In this document: one piece after another, positions 7,525-15,013 of the stretch | How the letters are laid out: every line of letters starts with the position of its first letter | Position numbering within the stretch: the stretch's first letter is position 1 | Assembly: GCA_000720805.1 (NCBI GenBank) | Contig: JODI01000086.1 | Span: forward strand, 1-33,065 | Length of the DNA: 33,065 bases | Reading direction: 5' to 3' | Origin: Streptomyces violaceoruber | GTDB taxonomy: Bacteria; Actinomycetota; Actinomycetes; Streptomycetales; Streptomycetaceae | The notes under the pieces: model-generated | What the model saw: the letters and a program-made list of their open reading frames with translations, nothing else | Told to the model about the DNA's origin: nothing | The model's database searches: none | Translations under genes and position numbers: made by a program

Positions 7525-8430
7525 ATGAAAGCCATCCTGTTCGACCGTTTCGGCGGCACTGAAGTACTGCACGAGGCGGACATCGAAGTCCCCCAGCCCG
7601 GCCCCGGGCAGGTCCGCGTCCGCGTCAAGGTGGCCGGGCTGAACGCTCTGGACGGCAAGATCCGCTCCGGGGCAATGGAGGCAGCGTTCCCCACGCCGCT
7701 CCCCTCCGTCCCCGGTCACGAGCTCGCCGGCGTGGTGGACGCCCTGGGTGAGGGCGTGCGGGACGTGAAGGTGGGTGACGAGGTGCTGGGCTGGTCGGAC
7801 ACCGGCTCGTACGCCCAGTACGCGCTGGCCACCACCGTGGCCCTCAAGCCCGCCGGACTCGACTGGCAGCACGCGGTCGCGTTGCCGGTGGCGGGCGAGA
7901 CGGCCGAGCGGGTCCTGGACCTGCTGGGCGTCGCCGCCGGGGAGACCGTACTGATGCACGGTGCGGCCGGAGCGGTCGGCACCCTGGCGGTCCAGCTCGC
8001 CACGGCCCGCGGAGCGCGTGTCATCGCCACCGCCGGCCCCGCGAACCAGGACTACCTCACGTCGCTCGGCGCCACCGCGACCGTTTACGGCGAGGGCCTG
8101 GTCGAGCGGGTCCGGGCGCTCGCACCCGACGGCGTGGACGCGGTGTTCGACCTGGCCGGGAAGGGAGCCCTGGAGGACTCCATCGCGCTGCGCGGCGGCA
8201 CCGAGCGCATCGTCACCATCGCCGACTTCCGCGCGCACCAGCTCGGCATCACCTTCTCCAGCGGTGGCCAGGAACGCTCGGCCGCCCGCCTGGTCGCCCT
8301 GGCGCAGGACGCCGCGACCGGCAAGCTCGTCACCACCGTCACCGCCTACCCGCTCGACCAGGCCGCCACGGCCCAGCAGGTCAGCGACGCCGGGCACGTC
8401 CGGGGCAAGCTAGTCCTCACCGTCGACTGA
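7525..8430 (+). CDS. NADP-dependent quinone oxidoreductase (zinc-free MDR family)
   Basis: A 301-residue medium-chain reductase. The N-terminal GroES-like domain contains the usual AGLNALDGKIRSG and PSVPGHELAGVV segments; the Rossmann domain has the nucleotide-binding VLMHGAAGAVGTLAVQLA at about 146-163 and the adjacent ARGARVIAT. Structural-zinc cysteines are absent, which places it with quinone/enone reductases rather than alcohol dehydrogenases. It probably reduces quinones or unsaturated carbonyls with NADPH. Start: AGGAG five bases before ATG at 7525 (longer upstream frames lack support). A MarR regulator follows in the same direction, a frequent pairing for electrophile-induced reductases. 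Confidence 0.93.
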   Translation: MKAILFDRFGGTEVLHEADIEVPQPGPGQVRVRVKVAGLNALDGKIRSGAMEAAFPTPLPSVPGHELAGVVDALGEGVRDVKVGDEVLGWSDTGSYAQYALATTVALKPAGLDWQHAVALPVAGETAERVLDLLGVAAGETVLMHGAAGAVGTLAVQLATARGARVIATAGPANQDYLTSLGATATVYGEGLVERVRALAPDGVDAVFDLAGKGALEDSIALRGGTERIVTIADFRAHQLGITFSSGGQERSAARLVALAQDAATGKLVTTVTAYPLDQAATAQQVSDAGHVRGKLVLTVD

Positions 8431-8530
8431 TCACGCCCGCCCCTGCTTCCGCCACGCCCTCCCGCTGTCCCGATCACCACTTGGGCGTCACAGCACCGAA
8501 GGCCCCCTCATGCTGAACTCCCTGTGGACA

Positions 8531-8551
8531 TCGGCCACCGTCGGTGGCCGA
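8531..8551. terminator. hairpin between the oxidoreductase and marR-type gene
   Basis: Perfect 9-bp arms TCGGCCACC / GGTGGCCGA separated by three bases, 100 bases after the oxidoreductase stop. It may be a terminator or an operator. The surrounding 274 bases (8431-8704) otherwise carry only short, unrecognised coding-like fragments. Confidence 0.5.
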
Positions 8552-8704
8552 CCATGGTCCTCGTCCTCGCGCTCGCCAACCGGGACTTGGTCGAGCGGCT
8601 ACGCTCTGACGCGCCGCTGACCACCCCGATCCGATGACCTTCTACGGCGGCGGAGCGGTCGGCTACACCGACTACCCCACCTACACCGTCCGAGGAACCG
8701 ATCT

Positions 8705-9184
8705 ATGCCCGTCCCGACACCCCGCATCCCCAACACGGCGAGCGAGGGACCGATGAGCTATGCGATCTACCAGCTCGCCCGCGCTCACCGCGCCCGCGCC
8801 GCCGCCATACTCCGCGAGATGGACCTGCATCCCGGGCAGGAACTGCTGCTGATGCACCTCCTTGACCAGGACGGCCAGACCCAGTCCGAACTGCTCGAAA
8901 GTGTCGACGTGGACCACTCCACGATCTCCAAGTCCCTACGCCGCATGCAGGACGCCGGCCTGCTCGTCCGCGAACCGGCCGAACACGACCGGCGTGTCAT
9001 GGTCGTCCACCTCACTGACAAGGGCCGTGCCATGCGCGAGCCCATCGCAGCCATGTGGCGGGCCCTGGAGGAGACCTCCGCGCAGAACCTGTCGGCGCAG
9101 CAGGCAGAGTCCTTCGTGCGCACGGCCTACGCCATCGCCGACGCGATCAACAGCCGTGCCCTTCCGGGAGAAGAGTCCACGTAA
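8705..9184 (+). CDS. MarR-family transcriptional regulator
   Basis: A 159-residue winged-helix regulator. The DNA-binding region runs from LHPGQELLLMHLLDQDGQTQ through the recognition helix DHSTISKSLRRMQDAGLL to the wing PAEHDRRVMVVHLTDKG, all standard for MarR. The C-terminal helices (ESFVRTAYAIADAINSR) complete the dimer interface. ATG at 8705 is preceded by GAGGAA at eight bases; an internal ATG at 8753 is also possible. Its position directly behind the quinone oxidoreductase suggests it controls that gene and itself. MarR proteins usually respond to phenolic or oxidising ligands; no cysteine is present, so thiol sensing is unlikely. Confidence 0.9.
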   Translation: MPVPTPRIPNTASEGPMSYAIYQLARAHRARAAAILREMDLHPGQELLLMHLLDQDGQTQSELLESVDVDHSTISKSLRRMQDAGLLVREPAEHDRRVMVVHLTDKGRAMREPIAAMWRALEETSAQNLSAQQAESFVRTAYAIADAINSRALPGEEST

Positions 9185-9194
9185 CTTCCCCGTT

Positions 9195-9253
9195 TGCACC
9201 CCATCTGACGTGCCCCACGCGCCAGATGGGGTGAGATGCGGACCTGGGGTGCA
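9195..9253 (+). terminator. nested, mutually exclusive inverted repeats after marR-type gene
   Basis: ACCCCATCTG (9198-9207) pairs perfectly with CAGATGGGGT (9223-9232). TGCACCCC (9195-9202), which overlaps the first arm, also pairs perfectly with GGGGTGCA (9246-9253). The first hairpin is a plausible terminator 11 bases past the stop codon; the alternative pairing is unexplained. Confidence 0.55.
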
Positions 9254-9389
9254 CATCACTGGGATGTGGCGGAGTCACTGCTGACTTCCGCACGTCAGGG
9301 AGAACGAGTGGTTGCGGGGCCTCAGCGTCGTTCAAAAGGCGAGCTGTCCCGGTGCAGGCAGACGTAACTCATCCGAGGGGGGCAACTCC

Positions 9390-9670
9390 CTCGTGCGACG
9401 GCGAGCTGTTCCCCCACACGTCCTGAACATCGAGAACGCGCCCGCCCACGACGTCGGCATCTGGGTGGGCGCAACCGGCAGCGGATCCTGCGGCTGGTCG
9501 ACCGTGTCGCCGAGCGCGCCGAACCGACCCGCGCTTCGACATCGACCGCCATCGCGCGCTTCGGTGACCGCTTCTATCTGCCCAACGCCCGCTTCACCGT
9601 CCCGTCGCCGGTGAACGCCGAGTACACCGTGGTCTCCATCTCGGCGCACTCCCAGCAAGTGCCGACGTAA
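9390..9670 (+). pseudogene. unidentified decayed coding fragment
   Basis: One frame reads PHVLNIENAPAHDVGIWVG; a shift around 9468-9474 gives RNRQRILRLVDRVAERAEPT, then ARFGDRFYLPNARFTVPSPV and NAEYTVVSISAHSQQVPT before TAA at 9668. The joined text has natural protein composition, while each single frame degenerates into Arg/Pro-rich sequence, so this looks like the end of a frameshifted gene. I do not recognise the family. It lies within the 728-base stretch 9185-9912, which otherwise holds the repeats just described and the hairpin at 9870. Confidence 0.35.
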
Positions 9671-9869
9671 CCCCGGACAGAACACTCTCGCGATATCCGC
9701 ACAACCGAAGTCATCTCATTCGGCGAGCCGGCGGCAGCAGATGAGGGTGCGGGAGACGGCGTGAAGGCCAGATATCAAAGCGCGGCGGTCGACCCGCAGG
9801 TGGGCCGCCATCACCCCGGCCGGCCACAGGTCTCGCTCACCCGTAGCGGCGTGCAATGTGCCGAGCAGC

Positions 9870-9906
9870 CGGTGCGGTGGCCACCGCGAGGGTGGCCACC
9901 GCACCG
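9870..9906 (-). terminator. 16-bp perfect hairpin terminator
   Basis: CGGTGCGGTGGCCACC and GGTGGCCACCGCACCG form a perfect 16-bp stem with a five-base loop, starting seven bases beyond the stop codon of the secreted-protein gene on the reverse strand. It is the strongest terminator-like structure in the window. Confidence 0.8.
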
Positions 9907-9912
9907 CATGTG

Positions 9913-10314
9913 TCACATCCAGACTCGGCCGATGCTCACCCAGCGGTAATTACCGGTACCCGTACCCGTGAACCAGCCCACGGGCTGCGAGTTCTGAGTG
10001 TTGCTCTCGCAGTGGTAGCCCGAGTAGGTCAGCGTGGTGGGAGACGCCTGGAAGGGGTCCACGGTCACTTGGGGGAAGTAGCGGTTGGTGATTGTCGTGG
10101 TATCCGTGGTGAACGACGCGCACTGGCCGTTCACGCTGATGCTGTGGACCTGACCTCTGGTTCCGTCGGTGACGGCCACGCAGGCGCCCGCGTCGGCCTG
10201 GCACTGGGGCGGCTGACTCGCCGCCTGGGCCGGTCCGGTGGTCACGGCCAAGGCCGCGACTGCCGCGCCGCCTGCGGCGATCATGCTGATGGCACGCTTC
10301 TTCATGAGAGGCAT
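9913..10314 (-). CDS. small secreted protein with four cysteines
   Basis: A 133-residue precursor with a Sec signal peptide: basic start MPLMKKR, hydrophobic core ISMIAAGGAAVAALAV and a likely signal peptidase site after AQA near residue 31. The mature ~100 residues hold four cysteines (38, 45, 65, 102), enough for two disulfides, and a polar Thr/Asn/Gly-rich beta-like composition ending GNYRWVSIGRVWM. ATG at 10314 is chosen for the GAGGGAAGG box; ATG at 10305 is an alternative. No enzyme motif is visible; it may be an extracellular binding or inhibitor-like protein. It is followed by a very strong terminator, so it is monocistronic. Confidence 0.8.
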   Translation of the reverse strand: MPLMKKRAISMIAAGGAAVAALAVTTGPAQAASQPPQCQADAGACVAVTDGTRGQVHSISVNGQCASFTTDTTTITNRYFPQVTVDPFQASPTTLTYSGYHCESNTQNSQPVGWFTGTGTGNYRWVSIGRVWM

Positions 10315-10375
10315 ACGCCTTCCCTCTTCGGCATCGTGGGCACACGTGAGACGTGCTGCCCTACGCGAAAAGTAA

Positions 10376-10391
10376 GTTGACGCATCATCAA
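10376..10391. promoter_or_regulatory. partial GTTGACGCATCA-type operator upstream of secreted-protein gene
   Basis: GTTGACGCATCATCAA shares 12 leading bases with the perfect operator GTTGACGCATCAAC found upstream of the NmrA-type gene, but its right arm is displaced by three bases. It lies 62 bases upstream of the secreted-protein start, in the AT-rich part of an otherwise featureless 283-base gap. Regulatory role is inferred. Confidence 0.35.
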
Positions 10392-10597
10392 TCTGCTGTG
10401 TCTCGACGTCCAGGTCAACCACGTCGCGCGACAAGCCGCTTGTCGAAGACCTGGCGCCCGACGAGCCGAGGGAACCCTTCCCGCGGGTGGCGCCTCCCGC
10501 TCCACCCCGGCCACAGGACGGCGGACTGCGGACGGCGCCGACACGGCGAGGTGACCTTGCCGTCGTGCTGCCCACTCGCGGGAGTGGTCGCGCCCAG

Positions 10598-11548
10598 TCA
10601 GCTCACATCGAACTTCGAGGCGTTCTCGGCCAGCCAGTCGTCGAAGCTTTTCAGCGCCGGGTTGATCTTCCGCAGCCGGTTCAGATCCCGGGCACCGGTG
10701 AACTCCTGATCGAAGTCGCCGTAGTACTGGAACATGTTGCCGAGCTCCACGGCCCCCGGGAAGTCCAGGGCGCGGTAGACGTCGTAGGGCACGGGCTGGA
10801 AGCGCACCGGTTCGCCCAGCGCCGCCGCCATCTTCTCCGCGTACTGGGCACCCGTCAGATGGTCGCCGGCCAGGTGGACGGCGGTGCCGATGAATTCCTC
10901 CCCGCGCTTCAGGACGGCGAGCGCCGTCCGGCCGATGTCCGCCACGTCGACCCCGGCGAGGAGCTTGCCTTCCTCCAGCGCCAGGCTCAGCGTCAGCACA
11001 CCGTCCTCGGCGCGCTGGGGGCCCAAGCCCTGGAGGAATCCCTGAAAGAAGAAGGTGGTGTGCAGGAAGGTCGTCGGCACTCCGGCCTGCGTGAACAGTT
11101 CGTTGGCCTCCCCCTTGACATCGAAGTGCGGCACGTTATAGCCGCCCTGCAGGACCGGCATACGGCCGTCCTCCAGGGGCAGCAGTTCGCGGGTGTCCTC
11201 CAGGGTGGACCAGACCACGTGGCGCAGCCCTGCGGCCTTGGCGGCCCTGACCAGGACGTTGATCTCCTCGGCCTCCTTGACCGCCGAACCGTGCGCCCAG
11301 AAGTTCGTGACGAGGAAGGCGCCGTAGGCCCCGTCGAACGCCTTGTGCACCGTCGGCTCGTCATGGAAGTCCGCCCGCACGACCTCCGCACCGATCGCAG
11401 CGAGCTCCCTTGCCGCGGGCGAGTCGGGATTCCGGGTGAGCGCACGGACCGTGAAGCCCGACTCCGGATCGGCCAGGATCGCTCGTGCGGCACCGCCGCC
11501 CTGCGCACCCGTTGCTCCGGCGACTGCGATGACCTTCTTGTTGCTCAT
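10598..11548 (-). CDS. NmrA/HSCARG-family NAD(P)-binding protein
   Basis: A 316-residue atypical short-chain dehydrogenase. The dinucleotide-binding motif is VAVAGATGAQGGGAARAI-like (GATGAQGG at 11-18), followed by VRALTRNPDSPAARELAAIG and the acid loop VVRADFHDE. The middle segment VTNFWAHGSAVKEAEEI and the HVVWSTLEDT strand match NmrA-like proteins, which either sense NADP(H) or reduce quinones. The tyrosine-lysine pair of true SDR enzymes is replaced by family-specific residues (NVPHFDVKGEANELF). Start ATG 11548 has AAGGA about nine bases upstream. Two inverted repeats GTTGA-N4-TCAAC lie just upstream, so it is probably tightly regulated by a dimeric repressor encoded elsewhere. Confidence 0.9.
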   Translation of the reverse strand: MSNKKVIAVAGATGAQGGGAARAILADPESGFTVRALTRNPDSPAARELAAIGAEVVRADFHDEPTVHKAFDGAYGAFLVTNFWAHGSAVKEAEEINVLVRAAKAAGLRHVVWSTLEDTRELLPLEDGRMPVLQGGYNVPHFDVKGEANELFTQAGVPTTFLHTTFFFQGFLQGLGPQRAEDGVLTLSLALEEGKLLAGVDVADIGRTALAVLKRGEEFIGTAVHLAGDHLTGAQYAEKMAAALGEPVRFQPVPYDVYRALDFPGAVELGNMFQYYGDFDQEFTGARDLNRLRKINPALKSFDDWLAENASKFDVS

Positions 11549-11579
11549 GACAGCTGTCCTTGTCGGAAGAGGTCTTTTC

Positions 11580-11593
11580 GTTGACGCATCAAC
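11580..11593. promoter_or_regulatory. operator GTTGACGCATCAAC
   Basis: Perfect 5-bp arms GTTGA / TCAAC with a four-base spacer, 32 bases upstream of the NmrA-type start codon. The same architecture recurs at 11611 and 27276. Confidence 0.6.
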
Positions 11594-11610
11594 CAACCTA
11601 TCGCGAATCG

Positions 11611-11624
11611 GTTGACCTATCAAC
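11611..11624. promoter_or_regulatory. operator GTTGACCTATCAAC
   Basis: Second GTTGA-N4-TCAAC site, centred exactly 31 bp (about three helical turns) from the first, suggesting two repressor dimers on the same DNA face. Confidence 0.6.
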
Positions 11625-11758
11625 ATGAAGGTGTGATCGAGTCGAGATCGCTTCGCACTGCCACAGCGACGGCCATCGACGGCCGCCCAAGGAGACGCCG
11701 ACTCCCCTCGCCCCTCATGCGGCGGTCAGGCCCTAGATGATCATTGACACCTCACCTG

Positions 11759-11805
11759 GAGCCCCGGTAATAGTTGACGCGTCATGAACGAGATTACCGG
11801 GCCTC
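11759..11805. promoter_or_regulatory. long inverted repeat enclosing TGACGCGTCA
   Basis: Arms GAGCCCCGGTAAT (11759-11771) and ATTACCGGGCCTC (11793-11805) match at 12 of 13 positions. The 21-base interior contains GTTGACGCGTCATGAAC, whose core TGACGCGTCA (11775-11784) is itself a perfect palindrome and resembles the neighbouring operators. It occupies the 403-base gap 11549-11951 together with the two operators; no gene is supported in that gap. It could be an operator, a terminator-like hairpin or a transposon-type end. Confidence 0.6.
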
Positions 11806-11951
11806 AAGGCAGGCCGACGCAACGGGGCGGCACCAACGCCGCCCCGTACTCGGGTGCTGCGGAGCCATGGGCCGTCGATCGCCGTGAGGCACCTGTGGCC
11901 CCGGGGCACCGAACACACCTGGTCAGTCCGTCGATCCAGAAGGGCGCCATC

Positions 11952-12434
11952 ATGGCAACCACGCCTGCCGTGCCTCTCCTTGTCCCTCCGAAACTGATCG
12001 CGACGGACCTGGACGGCACGCTGCTGCGCAGCGACGCCCGCTGGGTCCGCCTCCACAAGCAGCTCCGCGGCCTGCTGCACACCGGCCGTGTGGTCCGCGT
12101 CGACCACACCGACCCGGCCCTGCGGGCCCACGGCGTCATCTCCCACGACCGGACCGAAGCCGTCTTCGCTCTTGCCGCGGTGGCCACCCCGGTCGCCGCC
12201 CACTCCGGCACGCTACGGCTGCCCGGCCTCGACCCGAACACCACGTACCGCCTGCGCCCGCTGCCCCCGGCCGACCAGGCCCCCGGCATGGAACACGGAA
12301 CCCCCGCCTGGTGCACCGGGGACGGCATCACCCTGCCCGGCAGCGTCCTGGAACGCGTCGGCATCCAGATCCCCACCCTTTACCCCGAACAACTCATCCT
12401 GCTCCACCTCACGAGCGGCCCCTCCACACCCTGA
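11952..12434 (+). pseudogene. chimeric ORF: HAD-hydrolase start fused to GH36 alpha-galactosidase C-terminus
   Basis: A 160-residue open frame with an AGAAGGG ribosome site before ATG 11952. Residues ~13-27 (PPKLIATDLDGTLLR) are the first motif of a Cof-type HAD phosphatase. From about residue 28 the text switches to WVRLHKQLRGLLHTGRVV, ALRAHGVISHDRTEAVFALA, LRLPGLDPNTTYRLRPL and PEQLILLHLT, which is the C-terminal beta-sandwich of a GH36 alpha-galactosidase. Neither catalytic domain is present, so enzymatic activity is not expected. The simplest explanation is an in-frame deletion joining the starts and ends of two former neighbours. Translation may still occur. Confidence 0.7.
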
Positions 12435-12472
12435 ACCCTGACGGTCCGGCCCCGCCCGGCCTGCGTCCTGGC

Positions 12473-13089
12473 TCAGGTCACCGGCCTGCTCGCGCCTGGT
12501 GACGGCGGACGGTGACCGCTCGCCGGGAGGGCCGGCCGGGGATCACGCGAGGCGCTTGCTCGGGACCGCCCAGCTCCCGCGGCGCGCCCCCGGCCGTCCT
12601 GCCGGGTGTTGTCGAGGAAGCAGCCGTCCCAGAGCGGGAGCGCGCTGAGGACGCGGTGGCGCACGCACGAGGCCATCGCGGCCTCGTCCGGGCCGGGGAA
12701 GCCGCGTGCGGCGCTGCTGTCGGCGGGCAAGGTGCAGGACTCCACCATGGTCGTGAAGCGGTGCAGGTAGTCATGCACGCGGGGCGGGTGGTAGCCAGCT
12801 CGCTCCAGCGATGTCCGCTCGCCGCGAGTGCTGTGGCACGCAGCACGAAGTCCTTGGCGCGTGCGCGTTCCCGCTCCGTCGCAACCCAATTGAACTCCGC
12901 CAGGCCGAACCCGACGGCACCGCGCCCCATGACGTTCTGGTCCTGCAGGGTCAGCAGCGCCGCGAAGCGGAAGTCCCAGTCCTCGGAGGCGAGATCGGAC
13001 ACGGCCGGCATCAACACGTCGATGAACACCGCGGTGGCGCCATTGGACAGGTCCAGGCCGTGGCTACCGCCGGAGAAGATGGTGCTCAC
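12473..13089 (-). pseudogene. frameshifted gene of unknown function
   Basis: Starting near GTG 13089, one frame reads STIFSGGSHGLDLSNGATA, FIDVLMPAVSDLASEDWDFR, FAALLTLQDQNVMGRGAVGF and FVLRATALAASGHRW. Around 12800-12810 the coherent text moves to another frame: LERAGYHPPRVHDYLHRFTT, MVESCTLPAD, then MASCVRHRVLSALPLWDGCF, ending at 12473. The joined product would be about 200 residues, soluble and helical. I do not recognise the family. Because the two halves are otherwise intact, the break is recent or a sequencing error. It is divergent from the DHFR-like gene, 46 bases apart. Confidence 0.6.
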
Positions 13090-13135
13090 CGACCTATGAT
13101 GCGATCCCCGCCCTCCACCTGCTTGGAGAAGACGC

Positions 13136-13672
13136 ATGACGGATGCGAGCACCGGCAAAGTGGTCGTGAACAGGGTGATGTCCCTCGATGGGTTCATCGC
13201 CGGTCCCGGCCACACGATGGACTGGATCTTCGAGCACATGACGTCGGCGACGTTCCCGGAGGTCATGGCGGCCACGGGGGCCATGCTCATCGGCCGGGGC
13301 ACGTACGAGGTCGGCAAGCGCATGTCCGACGAGAACACCGACTACGACGGCGGGGCGCAGTTCGTCCTCACCCACCGCCCGCCCGACGAGCCGGACCCCA
13401 AGGTCACCTTCCTCACCTGCGACATCGAGGAAGCCGTGGCCACGGCACGCCGCGCCGCCGGCGACAAGAACCTGGAGATCCTCGGCGCCGACGTGGCCGC
13501 CCAGTGCCTGCAGCACGGCCTCGTCGACGAGATCCTGGTGTACGTGCTGCCGGTGCTGCTCGGCGACGGCGTCCGCTTCGCGCCGCCGGGCCTCGGCCGG
13601 ATCGACCTGGAACCGTTCAGTAACGTCCAGTCGGGCGGGGTCACCATGCTGCGCTTCCACGTGCGCAAGTAG
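13136..13672 (+). CDS. dihydrofolate-reductase-like protein (RibD C-terminal domain family)
   Basis: A 178-residue single-domain reductase. VVVNRVMSLDGFIAGP at the start, LIGRGTYEVGKRM, the FVLTHRPP strand, a helix preceding NLEILGADVAAQCL (the NADPH-binding glycine region) and DEILVYVLPVLLGDGVRF are all typical of RibD-C/DHFR-fold proteins. They bind NADPH, but most free-standing members have unknown substrates and do not replace FolA. Start ATG 13136 has GGAGAAG five bases upstream. It is complete and normal in length, lying between a broken unknown gene and integrase remains. Confidence 0.9.
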   Translation: MTDASTGKVVVNRVMSLDGFIAGPGHTMDWIFEHMTSATFPEVMAATGAMLIGRGTYEVGKRMSDENTDYDGGAQFVLTHRPPDEPDPKVTFLTCDIEEAVATARRAAGDKNLEILGADVAAQCLQHGLVDEILVYVLPVLLGDGVRFAPPGLGRIDLEPFSNVQSGGVTMLRFHVRK

Positions 13673-13772
13673 GCACGGTCGCAACTACTGGCCTGCTGTC
13701 ATGGCCCCCATCCCGTGAGGCAAGTTCCCCACTCTCGCTGAACATTCACTGGCCCGACGGTGGCTGCAGTTC

Positions 13773-14320
13773 ATGGCGAACATCGGTCGAGCACCCACCA
13801 CGATCGATGCGTACGGGCGGGCGGTCGAGGACCACCTGCGATTCTGTGCCGCTGAAGGCACGGACCCGTTGCCGGCCCGGGCGGACACCGTCGCCGTCCG
13901 GATCAGGGACATGCTGGACCGGCCATCGCGTCGGCCGTCGAAGGCTCCGCCTCGGACCGAGACGGGTTGGGCGAACGCAACTATCCAGCAGCGCCTGGTC
14001 GCGGTCAGGTCCTTCTACGAGTACCTGACGGAGGACGGCCTGCGCGAGCAGAACCCGGTCCTGCCGTACGAGGCCCTGGCGGGGTCTGCGGCCGCCACGG
14101 CCAGCCTGCCCTCGCATCGAGCAAGCCCCCTGGATCCCCAACGAGGATGTCTGGCAGCGGATCCTGGCCGCCTGCGCAGCGGAGTCACTGCGCAGTCGTC
14201 TGATGGTCACGCTCGCCCATGACGGTGCTCTGCGCCGAGAAGAGCTCGTTCAGCTCGACGTCGAGGACTTCGAGCCCGCGCACCGTCTGATCCATCTGCG
14301 GGCGGAGACCACCAAGTCCA
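13773..14320 (+). pseudogene. tyrosine recombinase/integrase, frameshifted and truncated
   Basis: The SAM-like core-binding domain is clear: RAPTTIDAYGRAVEDHLRFC, then NATIQQRLVAVRSFYEYLTE and DGLREQNPV. Near 14100-14130 the frame changes; the catalytic domain begins in another frame with EDVWQRILAACAAE, LMVTLAHDGALRREELVQLD (first catalytic Arg in ALRREEL) and HRLIHLRAETTKS. It then stops being recognisable at about 14320, where sequence of a different gene begins. The HxxR box and nucleophilic tyrosine are missing, so it cannot recombine. Part of the upstream N-terminus (AEHSLARRWLQF) reads in frame before ATG 13773. Confidence 0.8.
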
Positions 14321-14321
14321 C

Positions 14322-14480
14322 GGCGTCCTCCAGACCTTCCCCGCCGGCTACCCCTGGGCCGGCAACAAGGGGCAGCAGTTCTCCCAGATCGGCAACGCCG
14401 TCCCCCAACTGTTCGCGGCCCACCTCCTGGCCCCGCACGTGAACGTGCCACTCAACCCCGACGACTTCACTCTGGCCGCC
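14322..14480 (+). pseudogene. C5-cytosine DNA methyltransferase, C-terminal tail
   Basis: The frame beginning at 14322 reads GVLQTFPAGYPWAGNKGQQ followed by FSQIGNAVPQLFAAHLLAPH. The FP-x-GYPW and QIGNAVP-x-L-x-x-x-L blocks are motifs IX-X at the end of C5-cytosine methyltransferases. Everything upstream (catalytic PC, ENV, target-recognition domain) is gone and replaced by the integrase remnant at a sharp junction near 14320. The frame stays open past 14480 but without family similarity. Confidence 0.75.
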
Positions 14481-14482
14481 CA

Positions 14483-15013
14483 ATGCCCCGCGCCCCTGCC
14501 CCGGACGAGGACGACGAGCTCGACGACCTGCCCGACACGCATCCCACGCAGCCGGTGCACGACGCCGAGCAGGCCCTCCTCGGCGCCCTCCTCCTCGAAC
14601 CCCACCGACTCCTTGAACTCACCGCAATCAAGCCCGACTCGTTCTCCCAGCCCGCGCACGGCGCCCTGTTCGCCGCGATCCGCACCCTGCCGGCCCCCGG
14701 CCCGGGACAGCACACCAAGGACACCAGCTGGCTCAACGCGGTACTCGCCGCAGTCCGCGAGGACACCCGCGGACTGACCGCCTCGTACCTGCACACGCTG
14801 GTCCGGGTCTGCCCATGGCCCCGGCACGCGTCCGCGTACGCGCGGATGGTCGAGGCGCGCACGGAGACGTCCGAATATCAGAAATTGCGTTCTAGATTTT
14901 CGCCCTTGCACACCAGCGGCGGTGACAGAACCCCGTTACCCGGTCACCTGAGGGACTCCACTCGCCCCCGGCGCCCCTCGCCTCCTGGGTGGAAACGGTC
15001 TGGGGTCCGCTGA
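14483..15013 (+). pseudogene. DnaB-like helicase N-terminal domain protein, truncated
   Basis: MPRAPAPDEDDELDDLPDTH begins a protein whose segment VHDAEQALLGALLLEPHRLL, KPDSFSQPAHGALFAAIRTL and LTASYLHTLVRVCPWPRHAS is the helical DnaB N-terminal domain common in Streptomyces mobile or replication-associated genes. Similarity ends after AYARMVEAR (about residue 130); what follows crosses an AT-rich patch at 14872-14903 and becomes unrelated. The ATG overlaps the methyltransferase tail, so the two were probably adjacent genes in the original element. Possibly still translated, but lacking any helicase motor. Confidence 0.65.

Noticed and set aside
8560..8700. Short coding-like fragment (DLVERLRSDAPLTT, MTFYGGGAVGYTDYPTY) before the MarR-type gene
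   Set aside because: Natural-looking but too short and in two frames; no family recognised, so left as part of the intergenic region.
11784..11951. N-terminal extension of the chimeric ORF
   Set aside because: Open upstream frame lacks family similarity, and its first codons lie inside the long inverted repeat; ATG 11952 has the ribosome site.
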